DNA of 64,000 nt. It comes from Chromatiales bacterium 21-64-14 (GTDB taxonomy: Bacteria > Pseudomonadota > Gammaproteobacteria > 21-64-14). Position 1 is the stretch's first letter. The number at the start of each line of letters is the position of its first letter. The stretch spans positions 310,001 through 374,000 of the forward strand of contig NCBI01000001.1 of assembly GCA_002255365.1 (NCBI GenBank), given 5' to 3'. The position numbers and the translations under genes were made by a program. Below the pieces are notes generated by a model that saw only the letters and a list, made by a program, of their open reading frames with translations, made no database searches and was not told the origin of the DNA. Shown one piece after another: positions 59,719 to 64,000 of the stretch.

Positions 59719-59979
59719 TGGGATGCTTAACCTCGTCCCAGATCCCTCCTTGCGCTGCCGCTGACCCTCACGCCCCGAGATCTTCCCGCGTGCGCGCCGA
59801 TGGCATGGCATGCTGTCGACGGACTGGAACGGGTGAAAACGCGGCCCCCCGTGAAGGACCAAGGCAGAGATTGATGATACAGTGCACATTAGCGTTAGCG
59901 GATGGATCCGATGGCGCAGCACGGCCTCCGTGGTTGCTACCCTCTGGACCCTGTACCCCCGTCGGATAGGTCCCTGCAC

Positions 59980-61149
59980 ATGCGAGCTCGCGACGTCGTC
60001 CGCTTCGTCCTGGTATGGGGGTTCATCGGGCTCGCCGCCGGCGTCGCCCTGGTGACCCTCAAGCCTGACCTGTTCCCGGGTACGCGCCCGGTGGTGCAGG
60101 TGCGGGAAGCACCAGCGGCCCCGACAGGCAGCCCAGCGCAGCCACCGGACACGGCGCCGGTGTCCTACGCCGATGCGGTGCAACGCGCCGCGCCGGCAGT
60201 GGTCAACGTCTATTCCGCCAAGGTGGTGACCCAACGCCGCAACCCGCTGCTGGACGACCCCTTGTTCCAGCATTTCTTCGGCGAACAGCTCGCGGTGCCA
60301 CACCCGCGTCTGCAAACCAGCCTGGGCTCCGGTGTACTGGTCAGCGCCCAAGGCTATGTGCTGACCAACAACCACGTGATCGACGGCGCCGACGAGATTC
60401 AGGTCCAGCTTTCGGACGGGCGCACCGGAAACGCCCAGGTGGTGGGGACGGATCCGGAGACCGACCTGGCGGTGTTGCGGATCAACCTCGACAAGTTGCC
60501 GGTCATCGTCATCGGCAATTCCCGAGGACTGCGGGTCGGGGACGTGGTGCTGGCCATCGGCAACCCCTTCGGCGTGGGTCAGACCGTAACGCAAGGCATC
60601 GTCAGCGCGACGGGGCGCCACGCCCTGGGCCTGAACACCTTCGAGGACTTCATCCAGACCGACGCGGCGATCAACCCCGGCAACTCTGGCGGGGCCCTGA
60701 TCAACGCCTATGGTCAGTTGGTCGGGATCAACACCGCGATCTTCACCCGCAGCGGCGGCTCCCAGGGGATCGGATTCGCCATCCCAGCACGCCTCGCCAC
60801 CAACGTCCTGACGCAGATCATCGAGCACGGCTCCGTGGTGCGCGGCTGGCTGGGGATCGACGCCCAGGACCTCACGCCGGCCCTGGCGGAGTCCTTCGGA
60901 ATGAACAGCCCGCAGGGTTTCGTAGTGGCCGGTGTGGCCCATGGCGGCGCGGCGGATCAGGCCGGGGTCCGGCTCGGCGACGTGATCACCAATATCAACG
61001 GCCAAGCGGTTAAGGACGCCCGCGATGCGTTGAATCACATCGCGCGCCAGACACCGGGCACCAAGATCCAGATCCAGGGACTGCGGGACGGCCGGTTCTT
61101 CGACATCACCGCGGTGTTACAGCGGCGTCCCTCGTCGCCGCGCGGCTGA
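59980..61149 (+). CDS. degS: Periplasmic serine protease DegS/AlgW (HtrA family, one PDZ domain)
   Basis: The 389-aa protein has an N-terminal membrane anchor (about 6-28) and a trypsin-like domain with the catalytic triad in LTNNHVIDGADE (His), DPETDLAVLRI (Asp) and INPGNSGGAL (Ser). A single C-terminal PDZ domain follows (GWLGIDAQDL to LQRRP). One PDZ plus a membrane anchor marks DegS/AlgW, the sensor that starts RseA/MucA cleavage and the sigma-E response. ATG 59980 matches the family. It converges on hisC, 25 bp away. Confidence 0.92.
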   Translation: MRARDVVRFVLVWGFIGLAAGVALVTLKPDLFPGTRPVVQVREAPAAPTGSPAQPPDTAPVSYADAVQRAAPAVVNVYSAKVVTQRRNPLLDDPLFQHFFGEQLAVPHPRLQTSLGSGVLVSAQGYVLTNNHVIDGADEIQVQLSDGRTGNAQVVGTDPETDLAVLRINLDKLPVIVIGNSRGLRVGDVVLAIGNPFGVGQTVTQGIVSATGRHALGLNTFEDFIQTDAAINPGNSGGALINAYGQLVGINTAIFTRSGGSQGIGFAIPARLATNVLTQIIEHGSVVRGWLGIDAQDLTPALAESFGMNSPQGFVVAGVAHGGAADQAGVRLGDVITNINGQAVKDARDALNHIARQTPGTKIQIQGLRDGRFFDITAVLQRRPSSPRG

Positions 61150-61174
61150 CCCACCGGAACGACTTTCAAGATCC

Positions 61175-62317
61175 TCACGGGGCGACGGCCGCTTCCTGCA
61201 GGGCCTTGGGCAAGGCGCGCAGAAACGCTTGGTTTTCCTCTGGGGTACCCACTGTAACCCGCAAGCAATCGGTCAGGACCCCACCGGCGCTGTGGAGGTT
61301 CTTGATCAACACGCCGGCGCGGTCCAGGGCGACATGCACCCCGTCCGCACGACCCGCCGGCACCCGGAACAGGAGAAAATTGGCGCGGCTCGGATGTACC
61401 GTTACTCCCGCCACCGCCGCGAGTTCCCGGCAGAGGGCCTCGCGGTCGCGGCGCACCTGCGCAGTCTGGGCCTGAAGGACGGACCAGTGCCCCAGGGCGA
61501 AGATGGCGCTGGCCTGGGTCAGAACGCTGATATTGTAGGGCAGGCGGGTCTTGTCGATCTCCTGGAGCCACGGCTTCGGGCCCGCCAGGATACCGAGCCG
61601 CAACCCCGCCAATCCCATCTTGGATACGGTCCGCAACACGAGCAAATTTTCGAACCGGCCCAGCCAGTCCAGACAACTGGCCTCGGCGCCGTCTTCGCCG
61701 GCGGCGGTGAAGGCGGCGTATGCCTCATCCACCACCACCAGCCCTGGCGAGCAGCGGATGACCGCCTCTATGACGGCCGGGTCGAACAGGTTGCCCGTGG
61801 GATTATTGGGATAGGATAGGAACACGACGGCCGGCTGATGGCGCTCAATCGCCGCCTCCATCGCGGCGCGATCCAGCGCGAAGTCCGGCGCCAGCGGGAC
61901 CCCGACGTACCTCAGGCCCAGCACCTGCGCCACCATCCGGTACATCACGAAGGTCGGCTCCGGCGCCAGCACCACACGGCCGGGCTCAGCCACTGCCAGG
62001 GCAATCATCTGAATCAGTTCGTCGGAGCCGTTGCCCAACATCAGGTCGGCCGCTGCAGGGATCCCCAGGGCTTGGCGCAGTTGCATCTTTAACTGTCGCG
62101 CCGCTGGATCCGGATAGCGGTTGAGACTCAGCTGGCGCATCTCCCCCAGCCACGCCTCCACCAGAATTTCGGGCCAAGTGTAGGGATTTTCCATGGCGTC
62201 CAGCTTGATGCGTTCGCCGGAAGCTGGCACCGCGTAGGCGCGCAACTCCTGAATCGCAGGCCGGATCCAGCGGGTAACGCGCTGCTGCAACGGCGTAAGG
62301 ATCTTCGAATCGTTCAC
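61175..62317 (-). CDS. hisC: Histidinol-phosphate aminotransferase
   Basis: The 380-aa fold-type I PLP enzyme converts imidazole acetol-phosphate to histidinol-phosphate. Its marks are KLDAMENPYTWP, GNGSDELIQMI, FLSYPNNPTGNLFD, VVDEAYAAF and the PLP lysine in RTVSKMGLAGLRLG. It lies in hisG-hisD-hisC order, but after a 178-bp gap from hisD, long for an operon. Confidence 0.95.
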   Translation of the reverse strand: MNDSKILTPLQQRVTRWIRPAIQELRAYAVPASGERIKLDAMENPYTWPEILVEAWLGEMRQLSLNRYPDPAARQLKMQLRQALGIPAAADLMLGNGSDELIQMIALAVAEPGRVVLAPEPTFVMYRMVAQVLGLRYVGVPLAPDFALDRAAMEAAIERHQPAVVFLSYPNNPTGNLFDPAVIEAVIRCSPGLVVVDEAYAAFTAAGEDGAEASCLDWLGRFENLLVLRTVSKMGLAGLRLGILAGPKPWLQEIDKTRLPYNISVLTQASAIFALGHWSVLQAQTAQVRRDREALCRELAAVAGVTVHPSRANFLLFRVPAGRADGVHVALDRAGVLIKNLHSAGGVLTDCLRVTVGTPEENQAFLRALPKALQEAAVAP

Positions 62318-62495
62318 CGGGCGGTCGAGCCTCCAGGGGCGGCGTATTCCAGCCTTGGCGTGGAATAGCGCTTACTTAACTCCAGCCGTTCAAAACCGCT
62401 TACTAACGAGCACGGAAGCAAGCAGGCATGGCTTACTCCCGTGGCCATTTTGTATGCTATGCGCATAAGCAAGTGCCATTTGCGCTAAACAGGGA
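62318..62495. other. hisD-hisC spacer with short repeats
   Basis: This 178-bp gap is richer in A/T than its surroundings and holds three copies of GCTTACT (62370, 62398, 62431). There is no gene. It could carry a promoter for hisC. Confidence 0.35.
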
Positions 62496-63812
62496 CTACT
62501 TCTTCTTTTCCATGCGGTATTCCGCCGAGCGGGCATGGGCCGTCAGGCCCTCGCCTCGGGCCAAGGCCGCCGCGGTACGCCCCAGCGCGGCGGCCCCCGC
62601 GGGTGAACAGCCGATGAGGCTGCTGCGCTTCTGGAAATCGTAGACCCCCAGCGGAGAGGAGAACCGGGCGGTACGCGCGGTGGGCAGCACATGGTTGGGC
62701 CCGGCACAGTAGTCGCCCAGGGCCTCGGGGGTATAACGCCCCAGGAACACGGCGCCCGCGTGACGGACCCGGGGTACCAAATCCATCGGTTCCTCCACCG
62801 ACAACTCCAGGTGCTCCGGCGCCACGAAGTTGGCCACCTCGAGCGCCTCGTCCAAATCACGGGTCTGGATCAGGGCGCCGCGTCGGGACCAGGAGCGCTG
62901 GATGATGGCGGCGCGCTCCAGTCCCGGGAGCAGCCGTGCAGCGGCATCGGCCACCGCCTCCAGAAAAGCGCCGTCGGGACACACCAGCAGGGCCTGGGCG
63001 TCCTCGTCGTGCTCGGCCTGGGAGAACAGGTCCATGGCGATCCATTCCGGATCGGTGCCCCCGTCGCAGATCACCAGGATCTCCGAGGGCCCTGCGATCA
63101 TGTCGATGCCCACGGTGCCGTAGACCAGTCCTTTGGCGGTCGCCACGTACCGGTTGCCAGGACCGACGATCTTGTCCACCCGGGGCACGGTGGCGGTACC
63201 GTAGGCCAGGGCGGCCACCGCCTGGGCGCCGCCGATGGTGAACACCCGGTCCACGCCAGCCACGACGGCAGCGGCCAGCACCAGGTCATTGCACACCCCC
63301 TCCGGCGCCGGCACTGCCATAACCACCTCCGGCACGCCGGCCACCCGGGCGGGTATCGCATTCATCAACACTGTGGACGGATAGGCGGCCTTTCCGCCGG
63401 GGACGTAGATCCCTACTCGGTCCAGTGGCGTAACCAACTGGCCGAGGACGGTACCGTCCTGCTCGGTATAGCTCCAGGACGTGAGCTTTTGGTGTTCCGC
63501 ATAGGCCTGCAACCGCAGGGCGGCGTGCTCCAGGGCCGCGCGTTCCGTCGCCCCAACAGCGTCCGCGGCAGCCTTCAGGCGCGCGCGGGGCAGCTCCAGT
63601 TCTGCGGCGCTGGTCACCACACGCCGGTCGAAGCGGCGGGTATATTCCAATAGCGCTTCGTCGCCGGTACGGCGCACGTCCGCGAGGATCGAACGCACGG
63701 CCCGCTCGACGGATTCGTCCTCATCCACGTCCCAGGCAAGCAGCGCCTCCAGGCGGCTCCAGAATCCGGGGGCTTGCGTATTCAGTCGCGGGATATCGGA
63801 CATCATGGTCAT
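62496..63812 (-). CDS. hisD: Histidinol dehydrogenase
   Basis: The 438-aa zinc enzyme oxidises histidinol to histidine in two NAD steps. Typical segments are [42 protein letters not shown] and the zinc/base-binding [13 protein letters not shown]; near the C-terminus [17 protein letters not shown] 63812 or ATG 63803 may start it, 31 bp after hisG. Confidence 0.96.
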   Translation of the reverse strand: MTMMSDIPRLNTQAPGFWSRLEALLAWDVDEDESVERAVRSILADVRRTGDEALLEYTRRFDRRVVTSAAELELPRARLKAAADAVGATERAALEHAALRLQAYAEHQKLTSWSYTEQDGTVLGQLVTPLDRVGIYVPGGKAAYPSTVLMNAIPARVAGVPEVVMAVPAPEGVCNDLVLAAAVVAGVDRVFTIGGAQAVAALAYGTATVPRVDKIVGPGNRYVATAKGLVYGTVGIDMIAGPSEILVICDGGTDPEWIAMDLFSQAEHDEDAQALLVCPDGAFLEAVADAAARLLPGLERAAIIQRSWSRRGALIQTRDLDEALEVANFVAPEHLELSVEEPMDLVPRVRHAGAVFLGRYTPEALGDYCAGPNHVLPTARTARFSSPLGVYDFQKRSSLIGCSPAGAAALGRTAAALARGEGLTAHARSAEYRMEKKK

Positions 63813-63843
63813 CCGTACGGGAACCGGTGCGGGCGCAGCATCG

Positions 63844-64000
63844 TCAGCGCCCGGTCGCGTTCCGTGCCGCGTCTGCGGCGCGCCGGGCCACCGCCGTCTC
63901 CAGATCCCGCAGCAGCGCCTTCACCAGGTCGTGCTTCATCTTCATGGACGCCTTGTTCACGATCACCCGGGAACTGATGTCTGCGATGTGTTCCAGGGGC
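63844..64000 (-). CDS. hisG: ATP phosphoribosyltransferase catalytic subunit (C-terminal fragment, gene runs out of window)
   Basis: Only the last 51 codons are visible: [20 protein letters not shown] followed by a charged helix and the stop. VNKASMK is the end of the HisG catalytic domain. The chain stops about 35 residues later with no ACT-like regulatory domain, so it is the short form HisG(S), which needs the HisZ partner encoded elsewhere. Confidence 0.85.
   Translation of the reverse strand, partial: PLEHIADISSRVIVNKASMKMKHDLVKALLRDLETAVARRAADAARNATGR

Noticed and set aside
59482..61038. Long minus-strand open frame antisense to lptG/degS (518 codons)
   Set aside because: It is an artefact of GC-rich codon bias; the plus-strand DegS has catalytic motifs and the antisense protein is low-complexity His/Gly/Gln-rich.

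Overview
The window is a high-GC gammaproteobacterial chromosome segment, densely packed with housekeeping genes. It reads like the Pseudomonas/purple-sulfur-bacterium version of the Escherichia coli 2-min region. The order is pilS-pilR, pilA, pilB-pilC-pilD, coaE-zapD-yacG, mutT/thiE-argJ, secA, M23 peptidase/dciA, lpxC, then the whole division and cell-wall (dcw) cluster ftsZ to mraZ on the minus strand. After that come rnpB, rsmI, lpoA-yraN-diaA, sspB-sspA, a NIF3 gene, degS/algW, hisC, hisD and the end of hisG. No rRNA, tRNA, CRISPR array, phage or complete insertion sequence was seen.

Region 1 (1-14732) is type IV pilus biogenesis. A partial PilS sensor and the PilR regulator precede two pilin genes. 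Each pilin gene has its own sigma-54 (-24/-12) promoter. A GT-C glycosyltransferase, a GT2 glycosyltransferase and a reversed flippase sit between the pilins and pilBCD and suggest pilin or surface glycosylation. Two GC-rich spacers (about 2440-2650 and 8610-8745) hold strong long-range and local inverted repeats.

Region 2 (14824-43370) is central maintenance and envelope synthesis. The dcw cluster is nearly unbroken, and most junctions are ATGA/GTGA start-stop overlaps. It starts at a sigma-70-like promoter followed by four 10-bp-spaced TGGNN boxes, the MraZ operator. RNase P RNA lies just upstream.

Region 3 (43584-51099) holds lpoA, yraN, diaA, an FAD-linked oxidase, a macrodomain protein, sspB, sspA and NIF3. 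Between sspA and NIF3, where related bacteria carry petABC (cytochrome bc1), there is only a 276-bp scar. It joins the Rieske N-terminus to the cytochrome c1 C-terminus in one frame with an internal stop, so petB is entirely gone.

Region 4 (51176-59718) is the most unusual part: a compact bacterial ceramide (sphingolipid) locus. One arm encodes a serine palmitoyltransferase, a dedicated acyl carrier protein, a CerR-like dehydrogenase and a fatty acyl-AMP ligase (minus strand). The divergent arm encodes a fatty-acid hydroxylase, a GNAT-type ceramide synthase, a decayed lptF and an intact lptG. It is wedged between NIF3 and degS, which are often close in relatives. The window therefore records gain of a sphingolipid pathway beside loss of the bc1 complex at the same chromosomal neighbourhood.
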